Source of the DNA: Maridesulfovibrio frigidus DSM 17176
GTDB lineage: Bacteria; Desulfobacterota; Desulfovibrionia; Desulfovibrionales; Desulfovibrionaceae
Direction: 5' to 3'
DNA: 64,000 nucleotides
Assembly: GCF_000711735.1 (NCBI RefSeq)
Contig: NZ_JONL01000011.1
Span: forward strand, 28,408-92,407
The position numbers and the translations under genes are program-made. Under the pieces are notes generated by a model, which saw nothing but the letters and a program-made list of their open reading frames with translations, had not been told where the DNA came from and did not search any database. Positions 38,341-48,385 of the stretch are shown piece by piece (positions within the stretch are counted from its first letter, which is position 1; each line of letters begins with the position of its first letter).

Positions 38341-39795
38341 CTATTTCTCTACATCACACATAGCTATGCCCAGCGCATCCGCTACGCCCTGCCCATATGC
38401 CGGATCTGCTTTCGTGCAGTTACCGATATGGCGAACTTTGATCTCTTTAGGAGCATCACCCATGGCGCGCCCTGTGTTTTCAAAGAGTGCCTGCTGCTGC
38501 TCCTTGTTCATCAGCCTGAACAACTTACCGGGCTGTGAATAGTAATCGTCATCTTCACGATGATTCCAGTGATCCGCCGCGCCATCGATATCAAGAGGTG
38601 GTTCGGAGAAGTCCGGCTGTTCCTGCCACTCACCATCGCTATTCGGCTCATATCCGATAGTACTGCCGTGGTTACCGTCCACACGCATAGCACCATCACG
38701 ATGGTAACTATGAAATGGGCAACGAGACGCGTTCACAGGGATCAGATGATGATTTACTCCTAAACGGTAGCGCTGAGTATCCCCATAGGAGAAAAGGCGA
38801 CCCTGGAGCATTTTATCGGGCGAGAACCCTATACCCGGTACGACACTTGCCGGATTAAATGCAGACTGCTCCACTTCGGCAAAGTAATTCTCAGGATTAC
38901 GGTTAAGCTCAAACTCACCAACTTCAATCAGTGGATAATCTTCGTGAAACCAAACTTTGGTTAAATCGAATGGATTATGCTTGTAGGTAGCGGCTTCTTT
39001 TTCCGGCATGATCTGTACAAGCATCTTCCAGCTTGGAAAGTCCTTTGCTTCGATGCTGTCATATAGATCACGCTGATGGCTTTCGCGGCACATAGCGATG
39101 GTCTTGCCAGATTCTTCATCTGTTAAATTTTTAATGCCCTGCTGAGTGCGGAAATGGAATTTAACCCAGTAACGCTCGTTATCAGCATTGATGAAGCTGA
39201 AAGTATGACTACCGAATCCATGCATATGGCGGTAACTGGTAGGAATACCGCGCTCACTCATGGTGATAGTTATCTGGTGCAGAGCCTCAGGAAGTGAGGT
39301 CCAGAAATCCCAGTTATTCTTTGCGCTACGCATATTTGTGCGAGGATCGCGCTTAACAGCATGATTAAGGTCCGGAAATTTCATAGGATCGCGCAGGAAA
39401 AATACGGGAGTATTGTTACCGACCAGATCCCAGTTACCTTCATCAGTATAAAATTTCATTGCAAAGCCACGAATATCACGTTCGGCATCAGCCGCGCCAC
39501 GCTCTCCCGCAACGGTAGAGAAACGGACAAACATTTCAGTCTTCTTTCCAATTTCAGAAAAAAGTTTAGCGCGGGTATATTTAGAAATATCATGGGTCAC
39601 AGTGAAAGTTCCGTATGCGCCGGAACCCTTAGCATGCATGCGACGTTCAGGAATTACTTCTCTATCGAAATGAGCCATTTTCTCCATGAACCATACATCC
39701 TGCAACAACATAGGACCGCGTGGGCCAGCTGTCATGGCATTCTGATTATCTGGAACTGGAGCACCGAAATTATTAGTTAATTTTTTCTTTTTCAT
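38341..39795 (-). CDS. katA: Catalase (haem, small-subunit type)
   Basis: Monofunctional haem catalase (484 aa) decomposing hydrogen peroxide. The active-site His is in [12 protein letters not shown] (His54), the distal Asn in VGNNTPVFF (Asn127), and the proximal haem Tyr in [14 protein letters not shown]. The length fits clade 3. There is no signal peptide, so it is cytoplasmic. It stands alone; a perfect 8-bp inverted repeat lies about 70 bp upstream. Useful for an anaerobe exposed to oxygen. Confidence 0.97.
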   Translation of the reverse strand: MKKKKLTNNFGAPVPDNQNAMTAGPRGPMLLQDVWFMEKMAHFDREVIPERRMHAKGSGAYGTFTVTHDISKYTRAKLFSEIGKKTEMFVRFSTVAGERGAADAERDIRGFAMKFYTDEGNWDLVGNNTPVFFLRDPMKFPDLNHAVKRDPRTNMRSAKNNWDFWTSLPEALHQITITMSERGIPTSYRHMHGFGSHTFSFINADNERYWVKFHFRTQQGIKNLTDEESGKTIAMCRESHQRDLYDSIEAKDFPSWKMLVQIMPEKEAATYKHNPFDLTKVWFHEDYPLIEVGEFELNRNPENYFAEVEQSAFNPASVVPGIGFSPDKMLQGRLFSYGDTQRYRLGVNHHLIPVNASRCPFHSYHRDGAMRVDGNHGSTIGYEPNSDGEWQEQPDFSEPPLDIDGAADHWNHREDDDYYSQPGKLFRLMNKEQQQALFENTGRAMGDAPKEIKVRHIGNCTKADPAYGQGVADALGIAMCDVEK

Positions 39796-40266
39796 GACAC
39801 ACTCCTTGTTAAACTTCTTAGATTAAAGACTCTTATAAGACATTTCTAATATAGATATTTAGTAGCGTTCAAAAATAATAAGAACGCTATTTATAGTTAA
39901 ACAATAATCCATATCACTAAGGATTTGTCAATTAGATTTGAGATTTAACTAAAATTTAGTTTAGAGCGCCTTCGACTTCTCTCTGGGTCTTAATTGTCGG
40001 ACTTTCACCGAATTTAGAATTTCGCATTTAAACAAATTTCTTTATGGCAATTTTATCAATAATTTCTACGGAATGCTTGTAAAGTTACACTTAGCATATT
40101 ATTTGCATACTATGTTTTAAGGTTTTGAAAAGATTGCTATTATCCCCTCTTCGGGGCATATTGCGACACAATCACTCTTTAAGACGTGACAAACTGACCC
40201 AAAACAAGCCGTACTCAAAAAACATATTGGGTATTGCCTATGGTTAAATTATTTAAGGAGAGATGA
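39796..40266. other. Divergent intergenic region katA / chemoreceptor
   Basis: A+T-rich region of 471 bp with no coding frame. It contains the inverted repeat described separately and a small CCCC-TCTTC-GGGG hairpin near 40145. Promoters of both flanking genes must lie here, but no convincing -35/-10 pair stands out. Confidence 0.5.
39863..39889. promoter_or_regulatory. Inverted repeat upstream of katA
   Basis: TAGCGTTC and GAACGCTA, perfect 8-bp arms with an 11-bp A+T spacer, 68-94 bp before the katA start codon. It could be a regulator site (peroxide response) or a hairpin in the leader. It does not match the PerR box. Confidence 0.45.
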
Positions 40267-42429
40267 ATGCAACTAAAATCCATTAAAACGAAAATTGTCT
40301 TAATGTCTGGTATGTGCCTCGTTCTTACTGTGATATTTTTAGTCGGAATGCAGATGTATTCTCAAAACCAATCTTCAACATTTGTTGTTAAGAAAGTAGA
40401 CAAACTTATCGAGGATGAAACTAGGAAAAGCTTACTGGCAATAGCCCAAAGAGAAGCTAACTACATTAGCGGAAAGCTGAACATAAATTTGGATACGGCA
40501 AGGACAATCGCTGATACCTTTAAATCTCTCGTCAGCAGTCCCGATGTGGCTTCCGCTATCAATTTAAGGAAGACCTTTAACAAGATTCTGCTCACGACTT
40601 TAGAAAACAACCCTGATTTTTTAGGAACGTACAGCGCATGGGAGCCGAACGCGCTAGACGGACAAGATATCAACTCTGCAGGTGATACGGATGGGGGACA
40701 CGATGCCTCTGGTCGATTCATCCCGTATTGGAATAGGGATAAGAACGGAAAGATAGGGCGTCAGGCGTTGGTTGGATATGAAGACGCCTCACTACACCCT
40801 AATGGAGTCACCAAAGGTGGTTGGTATTTATTCCCTAGAAGCAAGAGAAAAGAAAACATCCTCGATCCATTCCCATACATTGTTCAAGGCAAACAAGAAT
40901 GGCTGACAACCATGTCTGTACCCATTGAGGTAAATGGTAAGTTCTTAGGTATCGGCGGAACCGACCTCCGGCTCGACTTTGTGCAAACACTCAGTAATGA
41001 AGTCGCGAAGAATTTGTACGGAGGAAAAGCAGTGGTCCAAGTTATCAGTAACATGGGCATAATTGTCGCCGACAGCTCAGACGCAAGTGCAGTGGGAAAA
41101 CCACTGAAGGACACTTTCGAGGGAAATTGGCAGGATATCGTAAAAAGCACTGCTGCGGGGGAATCTTATGTAGATACCTCAACCGAAAATGAGTTTGTAC
41201 AAGTAAATGCGCCAATCCAGCTGGGGAGAACCGGAACTCCATGGTCCCTCGCTATCCGAGTGGAACGAGCAGTTGTGTTTGCCGCTGCCACCCAACTGAA
41301 TATGGACATGCACGAAAACGGACAAAGTGCGACCATTGTAGGAGTTTCTACTGGCGCAATATTAGCAGCCGCGGCCTGTCTTATCCTTTGGTTCTTGGCC
41401 AATGGAATTGTAAAACCAATCAGAATCGCTGTTAGCTTCACAGAAAAAATTGCAGCGGGCGATTTTGCTGACAACACAATTGAAATAAATCAGAAAGATG
41501 AAATCGGCATTCTTTCCAATACGCTGAAAAGCATGGCTGAAAGAATCAAAGGGGTTGTGCTTGAAGTTAAGGGTGTTTCCGAAAACGTGGCCTCAGGCAG
41601 CTCTGAACTGTCCTCCTCTTCCTTAAATGTTTCGCAAGGAGCAAACGAGCAGGCGGCAGCCATTGAGGAAGTAACCTCTTCTATGGAAGAGATGACATCG
41701 AACATTGATCAAAATGCACAAAGCGCTAAGCAGACTGACACATTGGCTGCTAAAGTTGCGGATGATGCTAAGGTGAGCGGCAAGGCTGTAGAGAAAGCTG
41801 TTGCTTCAATGCGAACCATTGCTGAAAAGATTTCTATAATTGAAGAAATTGCAAGACAAACCAACCTTTTAGCACTTAACGCAGCCATCGAAGCGGCAAG
41901 AGCTGGGGAACACGGCAAAGGTTTTGCCGTAGTGGCCGCCGAAGTGCGGAAGCTGGCAGAACGTAGTGGAAAGGCCGCTGCCGAAATCAGCGAACTGTCG
42001 ACCAGTAGCGTTGGTGTTGCCGTAAAGGCCGGTGAATTGCTGGAGGCTCTTGTCCCAGATATCGAGAAGACGGCCTCATTAGTGCAAGGTATCACTAGTT
42101 CATGTAACGAACAGACTTCCGGTGCGAGTCAGATCAACATGGCTGTCAGCCAACTCGACAACGTCATTCAACAGAACGCATCGGCTTCGAAAGAAATGGC
42201 ATCCACAAGCGAGCAGCTAGCCTCCCAAGGCCAGCACCTGCAACAGGTCATGTCATTCTTCAATGTTGATGGTGGGAATTACAGACCTCGCCCTTCAGCG
42301 CAGACAATGAGAAAGAAGCCAGCTCCAGCCCTTACGCAAGGGGCTTCTGGCCCCAGAGCAGCCAAAGGTGTTCAGTTGGATATGGATCAAAGTTCATCCC
42401 ATACAGATGAGGGTTTTGAACGCTTTTAG
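40267..42429 (+). CDS. Methyl-accepting chemotaxis protein with dCache sensor
   Basis: Chemoreceptor of 720 aa. Membrane helix near 10-29, large periplasmic dCache_1-type domain (about 35-345; [37 protein letters not shown]), second membrane helix near 355-378, HAMP, then the signalling domain with the usual hairpin tip. A Pro/Ala-rich linker leads to a C-terminal DEGFERF. This resembles the DDFERF end of the chemoreceptor at 18480 and may tether CheR or CheB. AAGGAGAG precedes the ATG. dCache receptors often bind amino acids or other small amines; this one's ligand is unknown. Confidence 0.94.
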   Translation: MQLKSIKTKIVLMSGMCLVLTVIFLVGMQMYSQNQSSTFVVKKVDKLIEDETRKSLLAIAQREANYISGKLNINLDTARTIADTFKSLVSSPDVASAINLRKTFNKILLTTLENNPDFLGTYSAWEPNALDGQDINSAGDTDGGHDASGRFIPYWNRDKNGKIGRQALVGYEDASLHPNGVTKGGWYLFPRSKRKENILDPFPYIVQGKQEWLTTMSVPIEVNGKFLGIGGTDLRLDFVQTLSNEVAKNLYGGKAVVQVISNMGIIVADSSDASAVGKPLKDTFEGNWQDIVKSTAAGESYVDTSTENEFVQVNAPIQLGRTGTPWSLAIRVERAVVFAAATQLNMDMHENGQSATIVGVSTGAILAAAACLILWFLANGIVKPIRIAVSFTEKIAAGDFADNTIEINQKDEIGILSNTLKSMAERIKGVVLEVKGVSENVASGSSELSSSSLNVSQGANEQAAAIEEVTSSMEEMTSNIDQNAQSAKQTDTLAAKVADDAKVSGKAVEKAVASMRTIAEKISIIEEIARQTNLLALNAAIEAARAGEHGKGFAVVAAEVRKLAERSGKAAAEISELSTSSVGVAVKAGELLEALVPDIEKTASLVQGITSSCNEQTSGASQINMAVSQLDNVIQQNASASKEMASTSEQLASQGQHLQQVMSFFNVDGGNYRPRPSAQTMRKKPAPALTQGASGPRAAKGVQLDMDQSSSHTDEGFERF

Positions 42430-42489
42430 ATTTGTATGCAATGGGATGAGATAATATTAAAGAAATGGTTTTATAATGGTTTTATATAG

Positions 42490-42534
42490 AAAAGGTTCCA
42501 TTAACTTACTTGGGTTAATGGAACCTTTTTTTTG
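42490..42534. terminator. Terminator after the dCache chemoreceptor
   Basis: AAAGGTTCCATTAA / TTAATGGAACCTTT stem with a T8 tail; an A-tract on the left lets it work on both strands. Confidence 0.9.
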
Positions 42535-42563
42535 TTATGAAAGGGAAAGATATGAGGATGTTT

Positions 42564-44276
42564 TTAGCGGCGTAGTTTGTTTCTTAGGGCGAAGGCGAAT
42601 AGGGCGGCTTGGAGAGATAGGAGTAAATAACAAACCCCTTTCATGAAGTAACTTAACTTAGGAATGACTGTACCTTCTGCAAGTTCATATTTTACCAAAG
42701 GCAAATACCATAGCCAGCGATCTTGAAACCCTACTTCGGGTGGTCCAAAGAGAACACCTACTAAAAAAACTATCGGGAATAGCAAAACAACAAAAGCAAT
42801 CAAGGCTCTTTCGGGTTTCTCGCCATAGCCACTTATCCAATAATACACATTGAGATAAATTTTTGAGAACCAATTTTTGCTTGCTAAGATATCATTCCAT
42901 AAAAAAATTATATAAAAACCTAGAATCGCAATGAATCCTACCAACGCAAGGGATGATGCACAGCCGTAATTTGCTAATATGTGCCCTACAGCCAAAAGAG
43001 AGGCTACTATTACACTTGAATGAATATTTGGGAGAGGCGTTGTGTCGTTAATACCTATCCGCTTCATTTCTTTTTCCTTATAATGCCAGTCTGATGTTTG
43101 CACTTCATCAGAACTTTCTCTGGAAACTTTTTTGAGACGACGATATATTTCTTCAAGGGTTGAATTCTTTGTTCCTAATTCTTTTTGTTCAACTTCATCA
43201 TAAACGCAATTGATGCCATATTTATCTTTGTCCCATTCGCATTCAATAAATTTAAATGATTCAATATTTGTTTCTACTAAAGAAAGATTTGTTAGATCCG
43301 TTGCTTCAATTAAAATTGTTTCTTTAGAAATTGTCCCAGCAAACGAAGTTTTATCATCAAAAGTTACATTTCTAAAATATGTCCATTCTTTAAACAATGC
43401 GTGTTTAAAATTTACTTCACCATAAAATTCTGCTTTTTCAAAATTTGAATAATCATAAAAAATAGTATTTTTAAAAGAAGATTGCCCTAAAAACCATGCT
43501 TCATCGAAAAACACAGCTCCTTTAAAACACATGTTATCAAAAATAGAATCTTCAAAAGTGGAGCACTTAAAATTTATTTTTTTCAGCGACACAGCATTTT
43601 CAAAAAAAACTTTTTTAAAACATCCCTCTGAAAAATTTACACTATCTCGAAACTGACTAGATCGAAAATAAGCATAGTTTTGAAATTGGCTTAAATTAAA
43701 GTCAGCCCCCCCCCAGAACTCAGTAGAAATAAAATCGGCTATTCCCCAGAACTCACTGGAAGAAAAATATACAGAACTTTGAAACTGACAATGACAAAAA
43801 TGAGCATATCCACGAAACTGACTAGAACTAAAATACACAACCCCGTGAAACTGACTAAAATTAAATTTAATTGACGGTAAATACTTTCCCTTATCTCCAT
43901 TAAATTCAGAAAATGAAATATTAGCAAAAAAAATAGTACCGGCAAAATCACATTTGGGATACCAGTCAAACAAAACCACTTTATTTGTTTTTATACTTTT
44001 ACCGAGTTCTATCCTTATTTGAGCACGCGTTAAAAGGGACTTATACCCTCCCTCCCCCGCATCAATAACACACTGAATCCTAGCAAACACCAACGTGTTA
44101 AAGTCTTCACCAGAAATAAAGCCTGGTTTTTCCCCTGCCCCCTCAACATACTTGCTCACAAATTTACAATCAGCCGGAGCATGAAAAATACAATACTCTT
44201 TCCCTGCCGCATCAACATAAACAATATCATATTCCGCACACCAATCATTATGCTCCGCCCCGATACAACAGCCCAT
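42564..44276 (-). CDS. Pentapeptide-repeat protein with C-terminal membrane bundle
   Basis: Unusual 570-aa protein. An N-terminal segment of about 110 residues carries Cys (MGCCIGAEHNDWC) and is of unknown fold. It is followed by a right-handed beta-helix (about 110-330) built of Phe-centred repeats that alternate 5 and 6 residues (FSSSQFRGYAHFCHCQF, FWGGADFNLSQFQNYAYF), the Pentapeptide_3 style. A charged linker leads to four hydrophobic helices (about 420-565) with no recognisable channel filter. It looks like an inner-membrane protein with a cytoplasmic repeat rod. The gene is A+T-rich and monocistronic, possibly acquired. Function unknown. Confidence 0.8.
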   Translation of the reverse strand: MGCCIGAEHNDWCAEYDIVYVDAAGKEYCIFHAPADCKFVSKYVEGAGEKPGFISGEDFNTLVFARIQCVIDAGEGGYKSLLTRAQIRIELGKSIKTNKVVLFDWYPKCDFAGTIFFANISFSEFNGDKGKYLPSIKFNFSQFHGVVYFSSSQFRGYAHFCHCQFQSSVYFSSSEFWGIADFISTEFWGGADFNLSQFQNYAYFRSSQFRDSVNFSEGCFKKVFFENAVSLKKINFKCSTFEDSIFDNMCFKGAVFFDEAWFLGQSSFKNTIFYDYSNFEKAEFYGEVNFKHALFKEWTYFRNVTFDDKTSFAGTISKETILIEATDLTNLSLVETNIESFKFIECEWDKDKYGINCVYDEVEQKELGTKNSTLEEIYRRLKKVSRESSDEVQTSDWHYKEKEMKRIGINDTTPLPNIHSSVIVASLLAVGHILANYGCASSLALVGFIAILGFYIIFLWNDILASKNWFSKIYLNVYYWISGYGEKPERALIAFVVLLFPIVFLVGVLFGPPEVGFQDRWLWYLPLVKYELAEGTVIPKLSYFMKGVCYLLLSLQAALFAFALRNKLRR

Positions 44277-44379
44277 ATATAAACCCCTAAATAAAATATC
44301 ATTTCAAGATGAAATGCATATACACCATTATATACTGACTAATCCAGAGCGAAGCTTAACTTAAATCACTTTTCTAAAA

Positions 44380-44802
44380 TCATTTAGCTTTCCGAATATT
44401 ATAAACAGCACGCCCTTCCGCCACTATCAGCTCAGGGTCAGACGCAGAATAAACAATAATCGATGCATTACCAACCCTGTTACCCAGCAATTTCACACGG
44501 GCCTCGGCTAACAAATCTTCCGGTCCCGCAGGGCGCAAGTAATCCACGCGCATATCAATTGTCGCCACACGGTCCTCAACATTTCCCGATGCCCAAACAG
44601 CAGAGCCGCCACAGGTATCGATCAGCATAGATATAACACCGCCATGTAGTGCCGGACGTCTCGGGTCGCCTATGAATTCTTCCCGAAACGGCAACCGCAG
44701 CTTTGCAAAGCCGTGCTCTATCTGTTCGACCTTAAGCCCCAAAAATTTATCAAACGGGATGCCCTCTTCAATTGCTTCTTTCATATTGGTCGCGCCCTGC
44801 AT
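44380..44802 (-). CDS. Hotdog-fold thioesterase (PaaI/YdiI-like)
   Basis: Acyl-CoA thioesterase family protein of 140 aa. The family signature is ALHGGVISMLIDTCGGSAVW (oxyanion Gly-Gly after His, catalytic Asp), with IDMRVDYLRPA in the second strand. The ATG at 44802 follows GGAG by five bases and is preferred to the GTG two codons earlier. It lies downstream of selB but is separated by a strong terminator. Substrate unknown. Confidence 0.88.
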   Translation of the reverse strand: MQGATNMKEAIEEGIPFDKFLGLKVEQIEHGFAKLRLPFREEFIGDPRRPALHGGVISMLIDTCGGSAVWASGNVEDRVATIDMRVDYLRPAGPEDLLAEARVKLLGNRVGNASIIVYSASDPELIVAEGRAVYNIRKAK

Positions 44803-44827
44803 ATTCACTCCATATTTTATCTTAATT

Positions 44828-44868
44828 AAAAAAAAGTTCGGAACCGAGCATTAACTCCGGTTCCGAAC
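44828..44868 (-). terminator. Terminator of selB
   Basis: GTTCGGAACCG / CGGTTCCGAAC stem with a U8 run on the minus strand. Confidence 0.9.
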
Positions 44869-44902
44869 ATATTAAATCAAACTAACTTGGCCCCGTTAAA
44901 AG

Positions 44903-46810
44903 CTAGGCCTGTTTTCTCAGCCTTCGTTTATCGCCCACGCGCATGGTGAACTTTTCTTTATCCATGTATTCAAGCAGCGGAATAGCAAATTTTCTGGACA
45001 GATTGGTGAGCACCTTAAAATCAGGCGGTCCCAGCTCTGGATTATCTGCGAAATACCCTTGGAGTATTGCTTTAAGCTTTTCAATTGCGGAAGTAGCAAA
45101 ATACAAACTGTCATTAACTCTGACAATCAGCCCTTCATCCTGCAACAGCTTATAAACAGATGCGGCCTCTTTGAAATTCAGATCAAGCGGCTTCAGAATG
45201 TCTTTAACATTCGGAGGAGTCAGCCCGCCCTTTTCATATGCATCCAGCAGGATACCGCGCAACTTATGCTGATCGGAAGCCATCGATACTTTATGCCCGG
45301 GCAGGTGGATAATTTCCTGCGCTACTACAATTTCATTCTTCTTCGTCAGTCTTTCGACTATGGAATGAATCAGCTTAACAGATAGACCCTTGCCCCATGC
45401 AGAGCTGATCTCACTCTTAGTAACGCCGGCCTTCATGGGTTCAGTCTTATGGAAAACTTGCAAATAGTTAATAAAGCCTTTCACCAAAGTTTCGTAATGA
45501 CCACCGAAGATGAAGCTACGGCCTTCTTTATCGTACAAGAAAACTTTCTGCTTACCACCCAGCGACTGCAACAATTTCTCAAGCGGCTTCGAAGCCACAT
45601 CGGTCATTATGGAAAGTTCCTGAAAATTCAGACCTGCGTTACCCGCAAGTTCCAGCTGAGTTAGAATAAGAACATCTGGTTCTGCATCAATCAGCGACTC
45701 TAAAACCTTAACGTCATCAGAAAATCGTTTAACCATACTTCCCTGCGGATTAATTATACTACCACCTGCGATGGTCCTCAGCGGTGAAAAGGAGCGAATA
45801 ACTACCCTGTCACCATATACACCAGTCATGGGCTTATCAAAGCGAATCTGGCAAACTGCGCGTTCACCTTTCGCCAACTTTTCACGGTCCAGAAAATATA
45901 CCTTTGCCATAGTCTCTTTCGAGCCATGATGAAAATGAATTTCCTTACGATGCTTAAGCGTACGCGGTGAGGACGGCAGACATGTAATCTCAACATCCCA
46001 CACAGTGGACGGAAACAAGGTGTCCGGCTTACCCACCACTTGTCCGCGCTCTATGTCGTCAACTTCCACACCGTGCAGATTAACAGCCGTCCTACGGCCA
46101 GCAGGGGCAACCTCAACGGACGCACCATGCGATTGCAAGCTACGCACCTTCGTCTCGGTCATGCTCGGATACAAAACTACATCCTCGCCCACAGATAGCT
46201 GGCCGGAAATAAGTGTTCCCGTAACAACCGTACCGTGACCCTTCATTGTAAATATTCTATCGACAGGCAGCCGCGCAAGGTCAGTGCGCCTTTTAGGTGA
46301 AAAGTCATCCATGAACGTGGCTAGCTCGGTCTTAAGATCATCAAGCCCCTGTCCAGTATGTGAAGACACGCCATAAATAGGGGCCTCAGCTAAAAAGCTA
46401 GGGGCCAGAAATTCACGCACATCTTCTTTAACAAGCTCCAGCCATTCTTCATCGACCATATCAACTTTGGTTAGCACCACAAAGCCGCGCTCAATACCGA
46501 GAAGCGTACATATTTCTAAATGCTCACGGGTTTGCGGCATAACGCCTTCATCCGCAGCTATTACAAGCAAAACAAAATCGATTCCTGCCGCACCGGCAAC
46601 CATATTCTTAACGAATTTTTCATGGCCCGGAACGTCAATGATACTAAGCTGACGGTTATCACCAAGGTCTAAGCTGGCAAAGCCAAGCTCAATAGTAATA
46701 CCACGCTTTTTCTCTTCAGCAAGTCTATCGCAATCTGTACCAGTAAGGGCCTTGATCAGGCTTGTCTTACCATGGTCAATATGACCAGCTGTACCCATAA
46801 CTACAGGCAT
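44903..46810 (-). CDS. selB: Selenocysteine-specific translation elongation factor
   Basis: GTPase that brings Sec-tRNA(Sec) to UGA codons marked by a SECIS hairpin. G-domain motifs are GHIDHGKTS (about 9-17), DVPGHEKF and LTKVDMVD, followed by EF-Tu-like domains 2 and 3. About 250 C-terminal residues form the winged-helix repeats that bind SECIS RNA. The 635-aa length is normal. AGGAGA precedes the ATG. The same strand carries selA and an M18 peptidase upstream. Its target is the fdhF UGA at 58756. Confidence 0.97.
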   Translation of the reverse strand: MPVVMGTAGHIDHGKTSLIKALTGTDCDRLAEEKKRGITIELGFASLDLGDNRQLSIIDVPGHEKFVKNMVAGAAGIDFVLLVIAADEGVMPQTREHLEICTLLGIERGFVVLTKVDMVDEEWLELVKEDVREFLAPSFLAEAPIYGVSSHTGQGLDDLKTELATFMDDFSPKRRTDLARLPVDRIFTMKGHGTVVTGTLISGQLSVGEDVVLYPSMTETKVRSLQSHGASVEVAPAGRRTAVNLHGVEVDDIERGQVVGKPDTLFPSTVWDVEITCLPSSPRTLKHRKEIHFHHGSKETMAKVYFLDREKLAKGERAVCQIRFDKPMTGVYGDRVVIRSFSPLRTIAGGSIINPQGSMVKRFSDDVKVLESLIDAEPDVLILTQLELAGNAGLNFQELSIMTDVASKPLEKLLQSLGGKQKVFLYDKEGRSFIFGGHYETLVKGFINYLQVFHKTEPMKAGVTKSEISSAWGKGLSVKLIHSIVERLTKKNEIVVAQEIIHLPGHKVSMASDQHKLRGILLDAYEKGGLTPPNVKDILKPLDLNFKEAASVYKLLQDEGLIVRVNDSLYFATSAIEKLKAILQGYFADNPELGPPDFKVLTNLSRKFAIPLLEYMDKEKFTMRVGDKRRLRKQA

Positions 46811-46936
46811 TTATTCTCCTAACTATTTAAGGCCTTCGGCGACCAGAGGGAAAACCTTTTAACGATTAAACACTTTATTCAACAAGAAGCCTCCCCCAAC
46901 CCAACCCTTCTTCTAACTAAAAGTTTTTGGGGATTC

Positions 46937-46968
46937 TTAAACCCCTTTTTTCAAAAAGGGGTTTAAGC
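46937..46968. terminator. Long hairpin between M18 peptidase and selB
   Basis: Perfect 15-bp stem CTTAAACCCCTTTTT / AAAAAGGGGTTTAAG with a 2-base loop, followed by GCCGCCGGAGGC. It has the look of a dispersed repeat and can terminate in either direction. Confidence 0.8.
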
Positions 46969-46988
46969 CGCCGGAGGCATCTTTGTCT

Positions 46989-48374
46989 TTAGCTTTTCAA
47001 GAAAGTTCTAAAAGCTAATGAAGTTGCATACAAGTCTACTTTGCTTGTTAGTTCGAATGGGCTGTGCATTGATAATACAGGCGGCCCGAAATCTATTACG
47101 TCCATTCCGTAAAGTGCGAGGTACTTTGCGACAGTTCCACCGCCACCTTCGTCTACTTTGCCTAGTTCCGCCATCTGCCATGGCACTTCTGCTTCACCTA
47201 AAATATTGCGTAGCCAAGCTACAAATTCAGGATGAGCATCGTTTGCGGCTACTTTGCCTCTGTGCCCTGTGAATTTACAGAAACATGGCCCGTAACCGAG
47301 ATATGCTGAGTTTAGTTTTTCGTGCACATCCTGATAATCTGGATCTATAGCGGCATGTACGTCAGTGGAAAGAGCCTTACCCATCATCATTATGCGCGAC
47401 ATCTTCATACCCGGCACCCATGCTTCGATAAGATCTTCCAGACAGTATTCGAAGAAAAGTGATTTTGCTCCAGTTGAACCATCGGAGCCAACTTCTTCTT
47501 TGTCGTAGAAAAGTACAATCTGAGCATGCTCTGGCTCTGGCTCGCGGAGGAATGCTTCCAGTGCGAGGAATACGCATGAACGGTCATCCTGTCCGTAGCC
47601 ACCTACCATGGACTTATCTAGCCCTACGTAGCGTGCTGGTCCGGCTGGCACTATGTGCATTTCGGAGCTGAAGAAGTCTTCTTCTACTATATCGTACTTT
47701 TCGTTGAAGATTTCTAGGAGTTTGCGTTTGACGGATGGCTTGGCTTTGTCGTCACCATCTTCGTCGTCTTTAGTAAAGGAAAGAGAATGCCCCATAAGGA
47801 TATTCAACTTTTCACCTTCAAATGCATCGCTGACCTTTTTATTTGCATGTTTCTGAGCAAGATGCGGCAATAGATCTAAAATTGTGAATACTGGATCATT
47901 GGGATCTTCACCTATTACGATGTTTACTTTTTCGCCATCAGTTTTAACAACTACACCGTGAAGTGAAAGAGGACGTGCGAGCCACTGATATTTTCTGATA
48001 CCACCGTAGTAGTGAGTCTTAGCCATACCTAGCCCGAGATCTTCATATAGCGGGTGCTGTTTAAGATCTAGACGAGGTGTATCTGCGTGCGCTCCTACTA
48101 GTCTGAATCCCTCTGAAAGGCTTTTCTTACCTTTGCGTGCAATGAAAATTGTTTTGTCTCTGAAAGAGCGGAAACAGTTATCTGAACCGATGTAGTCGTC
48201 GAATCCGGCTTCTATTAGAGCCTCTTCTACGTATTTTATTGTTTCGCGCTCAGTTTTGCAGCGAGTTAGAAAATCTATGTAACGCGCGGCGAGATCATCC
48301 ATCTCTTTCTGCTCTTCTTCGCCCTGATATAATTCCCAGCAACTTTTTGTTTTATGTTCAAGCAATTTATTCAT
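46989..48374 (-). CDS. M18 family aminopeptidase
   Basis: Zn-dependent aspartyl-type aminopeptidase (461 aa) removing N-terminal residues from peptides in the cytoplasm. Metal-site motifs are VGAHADTPRLDLK (His, Asp), YDKEEVGSDGSTG (Glu-Glu, Asp) and a late MHSPFE (His). It starts 11 bp after selA and lies between selA and selB. AGGA precedes the ATG. Nothing in it suggests a selenium role; its place in the sel operon is probably incidental. Confidence 0.92.
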   Translation of the reverse strand: MNKLLEHKTKSCWELYQGEEEQKEMDDLAARYIDFLTRCKTERETIKYVEEALIEAGFDDYIGSDNCFRSFRDKTIFIARKGKKSLSEGFRLVGAHADTPRLDLKQHPLYEDLGLGMAKTHYYGGIRKYQWLARPLSLHGVVVKTDGEKVNIVIGEDPNDPVFTILDLLPHLAQKHANKKVSDAFEGEKLNILMGHSLSFTKDDEDGDDKAKPSVKRKLLEIFNEKYDIVEEDFFSSEMHIVPAGPARYVGLDKSMVGGYGQDDRSCVFLALEAFLREPEPEHAQIVLFYDKEEVGSDGSTGAKSLFFEYCLEDLIEAWVPGMKMSRIMMMGKALSTDVHAAIDPDYQDVHEKLNSAYLGYGPCFCKFTGHRGKVAANDAHPEFVAWLRNILGEAEVPWQMAELGKVDEGGGGTVAKYLALYGMDVIDFGPPVLSMHSPFELTSKVDLYATSLAFRTFLKS

Positions 48375-48385
48375 TTTGAATCCTG

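Noticed and set aside
40140..40162. Small CCCC...GGGG hairpin before the third chemoreceptor as a terminator or riboswitch
   Set aside because: Only a 4-bp stem, no T-run and no conserved aptamer.
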